A stretch of DNA of 64,000 nucleotides, taken from positions 1-64,000 of IMG/VR virus record IMGVR_UViG_3300030117_004272; one strand, 5' to 3'. The notes beneath the pieces were generated by a model, which ran no database searches, was not told where the DNA came from, and was given only the letters and a program-made list of their open reading frames with translations. This document shows positions 25,407 to 33,065 of this stretch, piece after piece. The first letter of the stretch is position 1; each line of letters begins with the position of its first letter. The position numbers and the translations under genes were made by a program. The stretch is from a virus.

Positions 25407-26738
25407 TCAAGGCGATGATACTTCAGGTAAAACCGTCATACTCCAGTTAATATTGCTGAATTGTTTTTGATCTACAGTAGCTCCATTAACAGAGCCTATC
25501 TTTTGGTGAAAAGTTCCTGTTAACTCAGTTCTTTCTAAAGCTTTAGTTGATCCATTTTGAGTTAGGGCTCCAAATGGAATATCTGCGGGTGCTCCTGCAC
25601 CAACCGCAACACGCTCTATGCTTCCTACTATAGTTTGAACCGCAGCAGCTTCACTTATAGTTATTACCCATTTTACGTAAAAATCTCCACTAGAATGAGC
25701 AGTCTCGTGATACTTGAATATTGTATCTGTCTCATCATCAAACTGTAAGGTTTTATTGAATGTACCTGCGAAGTTTGTAGGTACAGGAGATACAGGGGCT
25801 TGGGCTTGGCCTGTAATAGCTACAAACTTATGATCTACTGATGAGTTACTGTTTGTTCCTGATGTATTTATTATACCTGCTGAACTATATAAACCACCTG
25901 TCTGCCCTGTTAAGGTGTGTGAATGATCATCTTTGTTATATTTGTGTGTATGGGAAGATTCATTAGCTAAAGTTCCTGAGACATTAGACGAAGGGGGAGA
26001 TGTAGCTATTCCTCCTGTATTACCTGTTATATCTTCAGGTGCTGGTGGACTACCACCAAAACCATCTACGTTCCCTGTGCTTCCTCCTAAGTCATGGGTA
26101 TGATCTCCACCATCATAAGATCCTCCACTTGTCGGATCGCCTGTTGTGTTGGGTAACGAGTGAGTGTGTTGTCTGAACTTTAGTTGTTGAGCACTTCCTG
26201 CTCCAGAACCTCCACTAGTATGATAGTGATCTGCAACTGTAGCGGATAACCCAGTAACACCATGAGTGTGATCCGTACCACTTCCTGTATCTCCTTCTGT
26301 TATATCCGTACCTGTTTTTGCGGCTGCTGTTCCTCCTTGATTGTGTGAGTGGTCAGGCATTGCATAACTTCCTGCGCTATGTGTATGACTAGCTCCAGTA
26401 GTTATAGTTATAATAGCTAACTGAAATGTATCTATCTTAGCATACACGTCACCCTCATAAACCCTAACCTTTGTAGAGTTATCATCAGGATTAGTAAACC
26501 TTTCTAGTTTAAAAGGATGTACGAAAGGAGCAACTAAACCGCCACCTGAATTTGTCCTGCCTGAAGTAGAAACATTTCCTGTAGCCCCTACACCATAATC
26601 AGCATTAGGCTGCGGGGGGTCATAATCACCTCTTGGATTCTTAGATGTAAATTCTATAGACGGATCTTGAGGCGAAGTGTATTCCTGAGAACCACTTGCT
26701 CCTGTATCTGGATAATCACTGAACTCATCAACTGCCAT
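25407..26738 (-). CDS. Tail protein with repeated H-x-H metal-binding-like motifs
   Basis: 443 residues. The middle (about 115-310) is Gly-, Thr- and His-rich with many H-x-H motifs (HTHSAGS, PDHSHNQG, DHTHGVTG, DHYHTSGG, HTHSLPN, DHTHDLGG, HTHKYN, DHSHTL). In T4-type short tail fibres, H-x-H triplets in a trimer coordinate metal ions along the needle. The C-terminal 100 residues look like a globular beta domain. It is probably a tail needle or receptor-binding protein. Its stop is 31 bp from the adaptor-like gene, and it overlaps the upstream tail gene by one base. Confidence 0.65.
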   Translation of the reverse strand: MAVDEFSDYPDTGASGSQEYTSPQDPSIEFTSKNPRGDYDPPQPNADYGVGATGNVSTSGRTNSGGGLVAPFVHPFKLERFTNPDDNSTKVRVYEGDVYAKIDTFQLAIITITTGASHTHSAGSYAMPDHSHNQGGTAAAKTGTDITEGDTGSGTDHTHGVTGLSATVADHYHTSGGSGAGSAQQLKFRQHTHSLPNTTGDPTSGGSYDGGDHTHDLGGSTGNVDGFGGSPPAPEDITGNTGGIATSPPSSNVSGTLANESSHTHKYNKDDHSHTLTGQTGGLYSSAGIINTSGTNSNSSVDHKFVAITGQAQAPVSPVPTNFAGTFNKTLQFDDETDTIFKYHETAHSSGDFYVKWVITISEAAAVQTIVGSIERVAVGAGAPADIPFGALTQNGSTKALERTELTGTFHQKIGSVNGATVDQKQFSNINWSMTVLPEVSSP

Positions 26739-28129
26739 TAAGTACCTACTTTTGGAATAAATGCTTTTATCTTCTCTCTAAGAAAGCCACCTCTAAAAGG
26801 TCTTTGGGAATCTTGTATAACTAATTCATCAGGCCAGTCTGTATAGTTCGTAGCATTGTAAGTCCAAGTTGTTCCTTTATATGTGTAAATAGGATGACTT
26901 GTTCCTGTACCAGCTACAATACGAAATCTTTCATGGAGAGTAGGAGGAACGCTAACACTAGCAATAGGAGACTGAAATAAAATTGGCTCAGGGTTCATTG
27001 GCTTAATTAAAGCTAGTTCAGTATCTGAACCATCAGCCGATGTTCCTATACCCCAAGGAGTATCTTTCCAATAAATTTTTACTTCGACCCTAGTTGGTCC
27101 AGAATAAGCACCACGCTTGTATATAGGATATTCAACAGGATCAGCACCTCCATCACGCCTAGTCCAGCGATCAACGACAATGCGATCCAATACAGCGGGC
27201 CAAGAAAAGTTCTGGTAGGTAATGTAGGTATCAACAATGTTGTTTGCATCAGTTTTAATTAATTCACGTTCGGATACAGCGTACCAGTTATCTGATATCT
27301 GTCTGCCTTCACAAAGGACTCCAAACTTATCTAACCCACTTCCAATTTGTATTATCTTAGTGCCAAAGAAAGGAATAGATCCAGTAACAGTAGCTGTTTT
27401 ACCTAAAGCAAATGTCTGAGCCGTGTTCTTAACAGGGTTCATCGCTAATGCATTGTCGGTCTCTCCAAAAATTGTTGTCTTAGTTGGGTTTTCTCCTTTA
27501 TAAAAAATTGTTTCTTTAGAACGTAAAGGCTCATCAAAAGTTTCATCAATATCAACTCTACGAATAGGAACTTTTTTAACGTAAGTTCTTTGCTCTACAA
27601 CATATAAAGAGTCTAACGTTTCATCGCCTGACCGAACCTGCTTCTTTTCAAATAGAACGTAACTAGTATCAGTTCCCTCTAAATGGTATGGGTAAGATGC
27701 TGTCCCTGTATTAAAAGGGTCAGCCGAAGTTGAAGGCATAAAAGTATTTATTGGAGGACTAGTCACTGGATCTGTGTCTTGATATGTACTCCTTAATAAA
27801 ACATACGTTCTTACGACACTATCATAACGAGAAGAACCTACCCCAGCAGCTTGGAACTCCCAATTGTAATCATCTTGGTTTTCCCTATCTTTTATATAAT
27901 AGTAAAGCTGAAATTGACCTTGATCAGTATCTTCATTTTTAATTAGACCTAATTTAAAATTTGGAAAATTAGTTGTGTCAGGATGAGCTGTTCCATAAGC
28001 AGTATCATCCGCAGAAGCAGCAGATCGTAAATTTTTACTAGCGTCTTTCCTCTCAACCACTACAAGATCTGCAACCTTCGGGGTTGAGAACTCAATTATA
28101 CGCTGCCTTCTTGTAGAAGAAATAGCCAT
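26738..28129 (-). CDS. Tail structural protein
   Basis: 463 residues, beta-rich, not assigned to a family. It has a long middle with conserved-looking VDIDETFDEPLRSKETIFYK, SGLDKFGVLCEGRQ and, near the end, IYTYKGTTWTYNATNYTDWP. No enzyme motif or signal peptide is seen. It sits between the His-rich tail protein (1 bp overlap) and a small virion-like protein (3 bp gap), so it is most likely a tail or nozzle component. Confidence 0.6.
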   Translation of the reverse strand: MAISSTRRQRIIEFSTPKVADLVVVERKDASKNLRSAASADDTAYGTAHPDTTNFPNFKLGLIKNEDTDQGQFQLYYYIKDRENQDDYNWEFQAAGVGSSRYDSVVRTYVLLRSTYQDTDPVTSPPINTFMPSTSADPFNTGTASYPYHLEGTDTSYVLFEKKQVRSGDETLDSLYVVEQRTYVKKVPIRRVDIDETFDEPLRSKETIFYKGENPTKTTIFGETDNALAMNPVKNTAQTFALGKTATVTGSIPFFGTKIIQIGSGLDKFGVLCEGRQISDNWYAVSERELIKTDANNIVDTYITYQNFSWPAVLDRIVVDRWTRRDGGADPVEYPIYKRGAYSGPTRVEVKIYWKDTPWGIGTSADGSDTELALIKPMNPEPILFQSPIASVSVPPTLHERFRIVAGTGTSHPIYTYKGTTWTYNATNYTDWPDELVIQDSQRPFRGGFLREKIKAFIPKVGT

Positions 28130-28132
28130 TTA

Positions 28133-28678
28133 TTATGTCTTGCCTAAAAAAATTACTTTTATTTTGTCCCCTACTACAGAAAAATCAAAGGTAACCGTAC
28201 CTACAGCAGGTTCCCATCGAGGCACGAACAAAGCAGAACGTGGTACTCTTACACCAGAAGTAGTTCCTTCAGAAGATTTTAAAGTTATAGATCCAAACTG
28301 AGCGTGAGTTCCTCCTATTACTACATCTCCTGTGTTAGCAGCTTCAGTTTCATAATATATAGCTACAACTCTATCATCACCACTGGCATCGGAAACATGA
28401 ACCGCATCACCGTTAGCATCTCTAATAGTAGCCCCTAAAGTCTGGCTAACATAAGGAGCTGTACCTGAACCCGTACTTGTTAATTGATTAGTTGCTAAGT
28501 TCCAACTTATTTGATTATCCGCATGTCCTGACTCAATAACAAAATCATACATGTAGTCAGCATCGTCGGACGTAAGAGTTACATCGTTAGTGCCTCCAAT
28601 AGGAATGTTACCTTTTATTCCCGTTGAAGTTAAGTTAGCAGATAACTGCTGAACTAAGTTTAAAGAAGTAAGAGCCAT
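28133..28678 (-). CDS. Small virion structural protein
   Basis: 181 residues, beta-rich, with a Ser/Thr/Gly-rich composition and a closing VGTVTFDFSVVGDKIKVIFLGK. Not recognised, but composition and position in the capsid-tail block fit a decoration or tail-associated protein. Its start overlaps the stop of the upstream acidic gene by one base. Confidence 0.55.
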   Translation of the reverse strand: MALTSLNLVQQLSANLTSTGIKGNIPIGGTNDVTLTSDDADYMYDFVIESGHADNQISWNLATNQLTSTGSGTAPYVSQTLGATIRDANGDAVHVSDASGDDRVVAIYYETEAANTGDVVIGGTHAQFGSITLKSSEGTTSGVRVPRSALFVPRWEPAVGTVTFDFSVVGDKIKVIFLGKT

Positions 28679-29058
28679 TATGCAATCACGGCTGGGTTAT
28701 TAGGATCGTCTCTGTAGACACGAATAGCAAACTCAGTCATCGACATCTCTCCTGACTTTAGCTTCTCAACAGCATCAGGGTCATTTGAAAGAATCTCTTC
28801 TATCTGGGCTAACCTTTGTTGGTCCATAGGAGAAGCAGGATCATAAGATCCACCATAAACGATTTCGTATAATTGCATCATCATACCTTCGTCTGGACCC
28901 GTCATAGGTGTGGCCTCCTCGGTCTGCATTTCTAAAGCTTCGTCCACATTAGAAGCGGTTTCAGGAGCATCTTCTTGAGGAAGAGCCTCCATCAATTTAT
29001 CAATCATGTTGGAAGGATTTTGCTCTGCCATTGCTTCGGGTTGTTCTTGTTCAGCCAT
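28678..29058 (-). CDS. Acidic, methionine-rich structural-block protein
   Basis: 126 residues, very acidic and unusually rich in Met (MAEQEQPEAMAEQN, EGMMMQLYEIVYGG). It ends with a short helical domain (QQRLAQIEEILSNDPDAVEKL). Not recognised. It is the first gene after a strong hairpin (29093-29125), so it begins a separate transcription segment leading into the tail genes. Acidic helical proteins at this place can be scaffold-like or tail assembly factors. Confidence 0.5.
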   Translation of the reverse strand: MAEQEQPEAMAEQNPSNMIDKLMEALPQEDAPETASNVDEALEMQTEEATPMTGPDEGMMMQLYEIVYGGSYDPASPMDQQRLAQIEEILSNDPDAVEKLKSGEMSMTEFAIRVYRDDPNNPAVIA

Positions 29059-29092
29059 AATTTATTTAGTGTAAAAGATTATAAATAAATAA

Positions 29093-29125
29093 CCCCGATC
29101 CCCTCCTTTTGCAAGAGGATCGGGG
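29093..29125 (-). terminator. GC-rich hairpin followed by a T-rich run
   Basis: CCCCGATC at 29093-29100 pairs with GATCGGGG at 29118-29125, and additional pairing continues inside. On the minus strand the stem is followed directly by TTATTTATTTAT. It lies between the genes at 29155-29745 and 28678-29058. This has the form of an intrinsic terminator that would insulate or attenuate tail genes from capsid transcription. Confidence 0.65.
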
Positions 29126-29154
29126 ATTATTGTGATTTGGTATGGTATTACTCT

Positions 29155-29745
29155 CTATTGAGCAGGAACACAATCAGCATAATTAGCGGCATTAACAATG
29201 TTAGCTAAAACAACAAATTGACCTGCTGTGAGTTCGTTGTTGTTAACTCCCGCAGGGTTGAATGTGACTCTTAAAGTATGACCAGCGGTTGGGAGATTAA
29301 ATCCTCCGATTACATCAGCTTCTCCATCAATCAGAGCACCAGTGTTATCAACAAAACCTACTGTTCTTACGTCAGTATTTGTTACAAAACCATCTGGATC
29401 AGCACTTTCAGAGCCTACAGCTACTACACATCCAGATAAAGAGCCACCAGCACCGTCGTCTCCAGTAAAGGCTTTAGTAGTTACTAACCGAACTAGGTTA
29501 ATTTTATCCCCTACTACAAATGTATATAGATCAAAGGTGATAGCATTTTCGGTAGAGTCAGCAGCTAATGTAGCATTATCAAAGTTAAACAACCATGCAT
29601 GAGAAAAACCTTCTCTAATGAGAGCTGCTGGTACTTGTTGGATTAAACTACTCCCACCAGAATCTTTGTTGGATATAAGGAGGGCATCGTTTCCCGCAAC
29701 AGCAGAATTAGTTTGTAGAGTTGTTGTATCATCTAAAGTTGGCAT
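29155..29745 (-). CDS. Minor capsid/decoration-type protein (MPTLDDT start)
   Basis: 196 residues, starting MPTLDDTTTLQTNSAVAGND, with a beta-rich body (AITFDLYTFVVGDKINLVRL, TLRVTFNPAG). The start motif is shared with the short protein at 17672-17860. It lies directly downstream of the major capsid gene and is boxed by two hairpins (29774-29801 upstream, 29093-29125 downstream). This suggests a separately dosed virion protein such as a capsid decoration or head-fibre protein. No known family is claimed. Confidence 0.55.
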   Translation of the reverse strand: MPTLDDTTTLQTNSAVAGNDALLISNKDSGGSSLIQQVPAALIREGFSHAWLFNFDNATLAADSTENAITFDLYTFVVGDKINLVRLVTTKAFTGDDGAGGSLSGCVVAVGSESADPDGFVTNTDVRTVGFVDNTGALIDGEADVIGGFNLPTAGHTLRVTFNPAGVNNNELTAGQFVVLANIVNAANYADCVPAQ

Positions 29746-29773
29746 AATTTTTAATATTTAGAATTAATATTAT

Positions 29774-29801
29774 GTGGGGTTCCTTTTTACGGGAACCCCA
29801 C
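29774..29801 (-). terminator. 10-bp GC-rich hairpin after the major capsid gene
   Basis: GTGGGGTTCC at 29774-29783 pairs with GGAACCCCAC at 29792-29801 around a short loop, 7 bp beyond the capsid stop codon on the minus strand. The following minus-strand bases are AT-rich but not a pure U-tract, so it may be a partial terminator or a 3'-end stabiliser of the capsid mRNA. Confidence 0.6.
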
Positions 29802-29808
29802 TTTAGAA

Positions 29809-31131
29809 TTAAGCAGCAGGTGTACTTGAGTCCCTCTTGAAGAGAATCATGAATCCGAAGTCTGTCTTGATCGGCTTAGAAGCAGATGCAAGGATACCTC
29901 TGAAGAATCCAGTCTCACTGTCAGGGTTAATGACAGCATCAGGAATGTTCAACCACTTGAATTCACCTTTGTAGTCATTAGCGTTGAAGTTAACACCACT
30001 ACCAACTGAGCTTAACGGCTGTGGAATCTGTGACTCCATTACGTCAGGATGCAAAATAAATGCAGCCTCGTAAGAAGCAGAATCGTAACTAGCGTTATAA
30101 GTAGTTACACCACTCGCTACTGTATAAGGAAGTACTCGTGTAAACTGATCAGTACTTGCCAAAGAGAACCTTGGAGCAAGATCGTCAACTAAGTGGTAGA
30201 AACCTCTGAAAGATTTCTCAATTCCTAATGGAGCAATAAGATCACTTACTGCTGCATTGTTGTAACGAACGTCATCACGGAAACCTGCTTCAGTCTGAAG
30301 CTGATAGGATGCCTCAGATGAAAGGACAAGTCCAAATACTGGACGACCATTCTCACGACCGTAAGCGTTAGTACCTGCACCTCTACGGATCAAGTTGTAG
30401 TAACACTTATCAAGAATTGCATTTGAAATATTAGCATCAGGAACGCCAGCAACTCCTGCAGTACTAAGGTCAAGAGCTCCTGAAGTGATACCGTCTCCTT
30501 CAAAGGTTCCGTCCTGTCCGTCAATAGCGGTTCCAGAAGCCTTACATCCAACATATGCGTCAGATAGTTTAGCATACTCATCACGATAACGATTCTCCCA
30601 AGTGTAGCGGGTAGCTTCAGTAAGAAGATCCATGATCGCACGAAGTTGTTCTCCACGGTGAGCAGCAAAACGCATGTCGTTTAGAGATATGCGTGGTGAC
30701 TCAATAGCAGCTCTTGAGAGCTGGTACTGCTTGAGCTTTTTACCGAAGTGTACAAATGATGTACCTGCAGCAACACTAGGCCCAACTTCAGTAGCCATTG
30801 TGTCTCCACCAACCGCAGGTTGGTCAAGCGTAGATGTTCCAAAGGCAGTGCCACCACTTTCAGATGCAGCGACGTTAGTCCAGTCAGCTCCGACTTGGCC
30901 TGTAGCACTACTACCACCTGCAGTAGATACTGGAATGGCTCTGTCGTAAACTAGAGTTGTTAAGAATCCACCAGACTGATCTGGGAATGTTGTTTGTCTA
31001 ATAAGATCCATCCAAGGACTTGTATGGATAGTCTGTCTGTGTATGTCTGCACCAATGCGGTTAGCCTCTTCAGCGAGAACAGTCTCGATGACAGCAGTAC
31101 CGTCGGTAGCAGGGTTAAATGTATGTCCCAT
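29809..31131 (-). CDS. Major capsid protein
   Basis: 440 residues. The start MGHTFNPATDGTAVIETVLA and a long helix-rich N-domain are followed by EVGPSVAAGTSFVHFGKKLKQ and LSRAAIESPRISLNDMRFAA, as in HK97-fold podovirus capsid proteins. A later VFGLVLSSEASYQL and a C-terminal AAFILHPDVMESQIPQP resemble capsid A- and P-domain strands. The position (scaffold and portal upstream, decoration-type gene downstream), the size and its own leader support the call. The gene has a 250-bp leader with a promoter-like sequence, a hairpin and repeated motifs, and a hairpin after the stop, as expected for the most abundant virion protein. Confidence 0.82.
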   Translation of the reverse strand: MGHTFNPATDGTAVIETVLAEEANRIGADIHRQTIHTSPWMDLIRQTTFPDQSGGFLTTLVYDRAIPVSTAGGSSATGQVGADWTNVAASESGGTAFGTSTLDQPAVGGDTMATEVGPSVAAGTSFVHFGKKLKQYQLSRAAIESPRISLNDMRFAAHRGEQLRAIMDLLTEATRYTWENRYRDEYAKLSDAYVGCKASGTAIDGQDGTFEGDGITSGALDLSTAGVAGVPDANISNAILDKCYYNLIRRGAGTNAYGRENGRPVFGLVLSSEASYQLQTEAGFRDDVRYNNAAVSDLIAPLGIEKSFRGFYHLVDDLAPRFSLASTDQFTRVLPYTVASGVTTYNASYDSASYEAAFILHPDVMESQIPQPLSSVGSGVNFNANDYKGEFKWLNIPDAVINPDSETGFFRGILASASKPIKTDFGFMILFKRDSSTPAA

Positions 31132-31232
31132 TGTATTAAATTAGTTAATAAAATTATAAGTTAAGGCAGACCACTCCCCTTTAGAAGGCGAAGCAATCTA
31201 GTTTCAATATCGTATAACCTTGCTTAATTAGA

Positions 31233-31330
31233 ACTAATTGGGAAAGGCTAGAGCAACCCACAAGATTTATGTCTAAGAGACTCAGCTCTGATCACATGCA
31301 GACTGAACTAATTAATGGCTAGAGCAACCT
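31233..31330 (-). repeat. Imperfect direct repeat in the capsid gene leader
   Basis: GAACTAATT, a spacer of 1-7 bases, then GGCTAGAGCAACC occurs at 31231-31260 and again at 31305-31330 (plus-strand reading). Both lie in the untranslated leader of the capsid mRNA, which would carry the complement. The repeats may be binding sites for a regulator or sites for RNA processing. Confidence 0.5.
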
Positions 31331-31347
31331 ATCTGAATGCGATAGGT
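31327..31347 (-). promoter_or_regulatory. 7-bp hairpin near the capsid transcript start
   Basis: ACCTATC at 31327-31333 pairs with GATAGGT at 31341-31347 around a 7-nt loop. The loop lacks the anticodon-loop uridine, so it is not a tRNA arm. It falls where a transcript from the promoter-like pair at 31349-31377 would begin, so it may form a stabilising 5'-end hairpin. Confidence 0.4.
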
Positions 31348-31348
31348 A

Positions 31349-31377
31349 AAAATAAATTTATTCTTATAGAAAGTCAA
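31349..31377 (-). promoter_or_regulatory. Sigma70-like promoter for the capsid gene
   Basis: On the minus strand TTGACT (31377-31372) and TATTTT (31354-31349) are separated by exactly 17 bp. The -35 box is good and the -10 box weak. Transcription would start near 31342 and give a leader of about 210 nt before the capsid ATG. The box pair lies immediately downstream of the stop of the 31386 gene. Confidence 0.4.
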
Positions 31378-31385
31378 TAAGAGAA

Positions 31386-31838
31386 TTATCTTCTTGGAGG
31401 AGGTATTCTTTCATAAAGTTTACCTTTTTTTAGTTCTTTTCTTTCTTCCTCCGAAAGAACAGGAGGAATATTAAATTCTTTATCCATTGTGAAATCTGTT
31501 TTGTTTGCTAAAGAGTCGTTGGTTTTGTTTATTGGAGTAGTCTTTTCTTTTGTGACTTCTTCTACGACAGGTTTCTTTTTTACTGGAGCTTTCTTTTTTA
31601 CTGGAACTTTCTTTTTTGCTACAGGTTCTTTTTTTGCTACAGGTTCCTTTTTTGTTGGAACTTTCTTTTTCACTTCATCTTTTGGGAAAAGATCATTAGA
31701 TAATTGTTCTTTCTCTTCTTTTTTCTTTTTGAGACGAGACATAGCGCCCCCTCTAGTTCTTTTAGAAGGACTTCCTGAACCACCGAAACGTGGTCTTCTG
31801 CTTTTTGGTCTTGCTTTAAATTTAAATCTTAATGCCAT
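31386..31838 (-). CDS. Lysine/proline-rich histone H1-like protein
   Basis: 150 residues. The basic, Arg-rich start (FKFKARPKSRRPRFGGSGSP) is followed by a tandem array of K-K-x-P-V or A-K-K-E-P-V units (about 55-92), like the C-terminal tails of histone H1 and bacterial H1-like proteins, and a less charged tail. Such proteins bind and compact DNA or RNA through lysine clusters. The DNA carries matching short tandem repeats near 31570-31680. Being next to the capsid gene, it could condense packaged DNA, but a regulatory RNA-binding role is equally possible. Confidence 0.55.
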   Translation of the reverse strand: MALRFKFKARPKSRRPRFGGSGSPSKRTRGGAMSRLKKKKEEKEQLSNDLFPKDEVKKKVPTKKEPVAKKEPVAKKKVPVKKKAPVKKKPVVEEVTKEKTTPINKTNDSLANKTDFTMDKEFNIPPVLSEEERKELKKGKLYERIPPPRR

Positions 31839-31889
31839 AATATGTAATGTTTACATAAAAATACATTAAGTAATTTTAAAAGCAACCCG

Positions 31890-32084
31890 CTAATCTTCTT
31901 GTATATCTAATCCTATACAAAACTTAGGAGGTAGTACTGCAGCTTTAACATCTACAGCAACTCTAACAGCAGGATCAGTGAAAGGGACGGGAAGTCCGAC
32001 TTTTGCATCTGTAGTTTCACATGATATATTACACACAGCTATTAAAGCTAAACCTAATAAACAAAGTAAATTCTTGTAATTCAT
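31890..32084 (-). CDS. Small exported protein, possible lipoprotein
   Basis: 64 residues. Positively charged start, hydrophobic core (LLCLLGLALIAVC) and then NISC followed by ETTDAK, a Cys position where a lipobox would be, though the -3 residue is not typical. The mature part is about 43 residues with two PP/VP-rich segments. It could be a superinfection-exclusion or envelope protein. Its neighbours are a histone-like gene and, divergently, the small basic genes. Confidence 0.45.
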   Translation of the reverse strand: MNYKNLLCLLGLALIAVCNISCETTDAKVGLPVPFTDPAVRVAVDVKAAVLPPKFCIGLDIQED

Positions 32085-32135
32085 AGCTTATAATATGCAC
32101 GTATTACAAAGTATAACCAGAAAAAAATTTAACTA

Positions 32136-32429
32136 ATGGCTAAAGCTAGATTCAAAAGGCTCCCTTCAGGGAAAATTAAGTATCATGGAGAACTATTTGC
32201 AGGTTTTAATAAACCTAAAGCTGCGCCTAAAGGCAGTAAAAAGAAGTTTGTTGTTTTAGGTAAACAAGGGGATAAAGTTAAAAAAGTCGGTTTTGGGCAT
32301 AGAGACTATCAAGATTTTAGGCAACATAAGAATCCTAAAAGACGTAAGAACTTCAGAGCTAGGCATAACTGCAAGACTGCGAAAGATAAAACAACAGCTC
32401 GTTATTGGGCTTGTAAGAAACTTTGGTAA
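32136..32429 (+). CDS. Small basic protein with FRARHxC...YWxCKKxW signature
   Basis: 97 residues, extremely basic. The conserved-looking part is VKKVGFGHRDYQDFRQHKNP, then RRKNFRARHNC and ARYWACKKLW, with two cysteines and several aromatics near the end. I recall similar small proteins in marine phages and large DNA viruses, without known function. It is the first of four tiny basic genes on the plus strand inside the minus-strand capsid block. Nucleic-acid binding is likely from charge alone. Confidence 0.65.
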   Translation: MAKARFKRLPSGKIKYHGELFAGFNKPKAAPKGSKKKFVVLGKQGDKVKKVGFGHRDYQDFRQHKNPKRRKNFRARHNCKTAKDKTTARYWACKKLW

Positions 32430-32620
32430 TGAAAAAAAGAAAGGCTAAAAAGAAATCAAGAGTCAACGAAGCAGGTAATTATACAAAACCTTCTTTACGT
32501 AAAAGACTATTTGAACAGATAAAAGCAGGTACTAAGGGCGGTCGTGCAGGTCAATGGTCAGCAAGAAAGGCTCAGTTGCTTGCTGTAAAATATAAAAAAG
32601 CTGGAGGTGGTTATAAATAA
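32429..32620 (+). CDS. Small basic protein with KGGRAGQWSARKAQ signature
   Basis: 63 residues. The ATG overlaps the upstream TAA by one base (TAATG); an in-frame TTG two codons earlier is less likely. It has a lysine-rich start (KKRKAKKKSRVNEAG), then NYTKPSLRKRLF and GQWSARKAQLLAVKYKKAGG. This reads like another small conserved marine phage family that often travels with the neighbouring ones. Its function is unknown; DNA condensation or packaging help is possible. Confidence 0.65.
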   Translation: MKKRKAKKKSRVNEAGNYTKPSLRKRLFEQIKAGTKGGRAGQWSARKAQLLAVKYKKAGGGYK

Positions 32621-32889
32621 TGCCTTTAAAAAAACCACAGAAAAGCCTTAAAAGGTGGACAAAACAGAAATGGCGTACTAAATCTGGTAAGAAGTCTTCT
32701 GAAACAGGAGAGCGGTATCTTCCTGAAAAAGCAATTAAATCACTATCGGCTGCTCAATATGCGGCAGGAACTAAAAGGAAAAGAAAAGCAACTGCTGCAG
32801 GTAAGCAGAGAGCTAAATATACTAAAGCTGAACGAGCTGCTTTTCTAAAAGCTGCTTACAAAAAGAAAAAAAGGAAAAAGAAAAAATGA
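32620..32889 (+). CDS. Small basic protein with KWRTKSGKxS..TGERYLPE signature
   Basis: 89 residues, about one-third lysine or arginine. KRWTKQKWRTKSGKKSSETG followed by ERYLPEKAIKSLSAAQYAA is a recognisable motif found, from memory, in several phages and large viruses. The C-terminal tail is almost pure lysine. Its ATG overlaps the upstream TAA by one base, so the genes are coupled. Confidence 0.65.
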   Translation: MPLKKPQKSLKRWTKQKWRTKSGKKSSETGERYLPEKAIKSLSAAQYAAGTKRKRKATAAGKQRAKYTKAERAAFLKAAYKKKKRKKKK

Positions 32890-33065
32890 AAAAGGACTTT
32901 AAACCACACATGATGTATGACCCTAAGACTGGTAAAGGAGTCAAGGCTAGTACGTACAAGAAGCACCTTGAGCTGAAAAAGAAAGGGTATACTCATACGA
33001 AACCTAAAAAGAAACGTAAGTCTTTTGCTGAAGCTGTAGAGTCTAGAATGAAAAGCGGTTACTAA
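32886..33065 (+). CDS. 59-residue basic protein
   Basis: Starts MKKDFKPHMMYDPKTGKGVK and ends SFAEAVESRMKSGY. Its ATG overlaps the upstream TGA (ATGA), and its stop overlaps the end of the convergent scaffold gene by 4 bp. Function unknown. The layout shows that the four tiny basic genes are one compact coupled unit fitted exactly between opposite-strand genes. Confidence 0.62.
   Translation: MKKDFKPHMMYDPKTGKGVKASTYKKHLELKKKGYTHTKPKKKRKSFAEAVESRMKSGY

Noticed and set aside
31305-31350. tRNA-like sequence (GGCTAGAGCAAC plus a 5-7 bp stem) in the capsid leader
   Set aside because: The 7-nt loop lacks the anticodon-loop uridine, no acceptor or T arm pairs, and the same motif repeats nearby without a stem, so it is not a tRNA.
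31386-31838. Ribosomal protein or true histone H1 gene
   Set aside because: Only the lysine/proline repeat composition is H1-like; no globular H1 domain or ribosomal protein motif is present.
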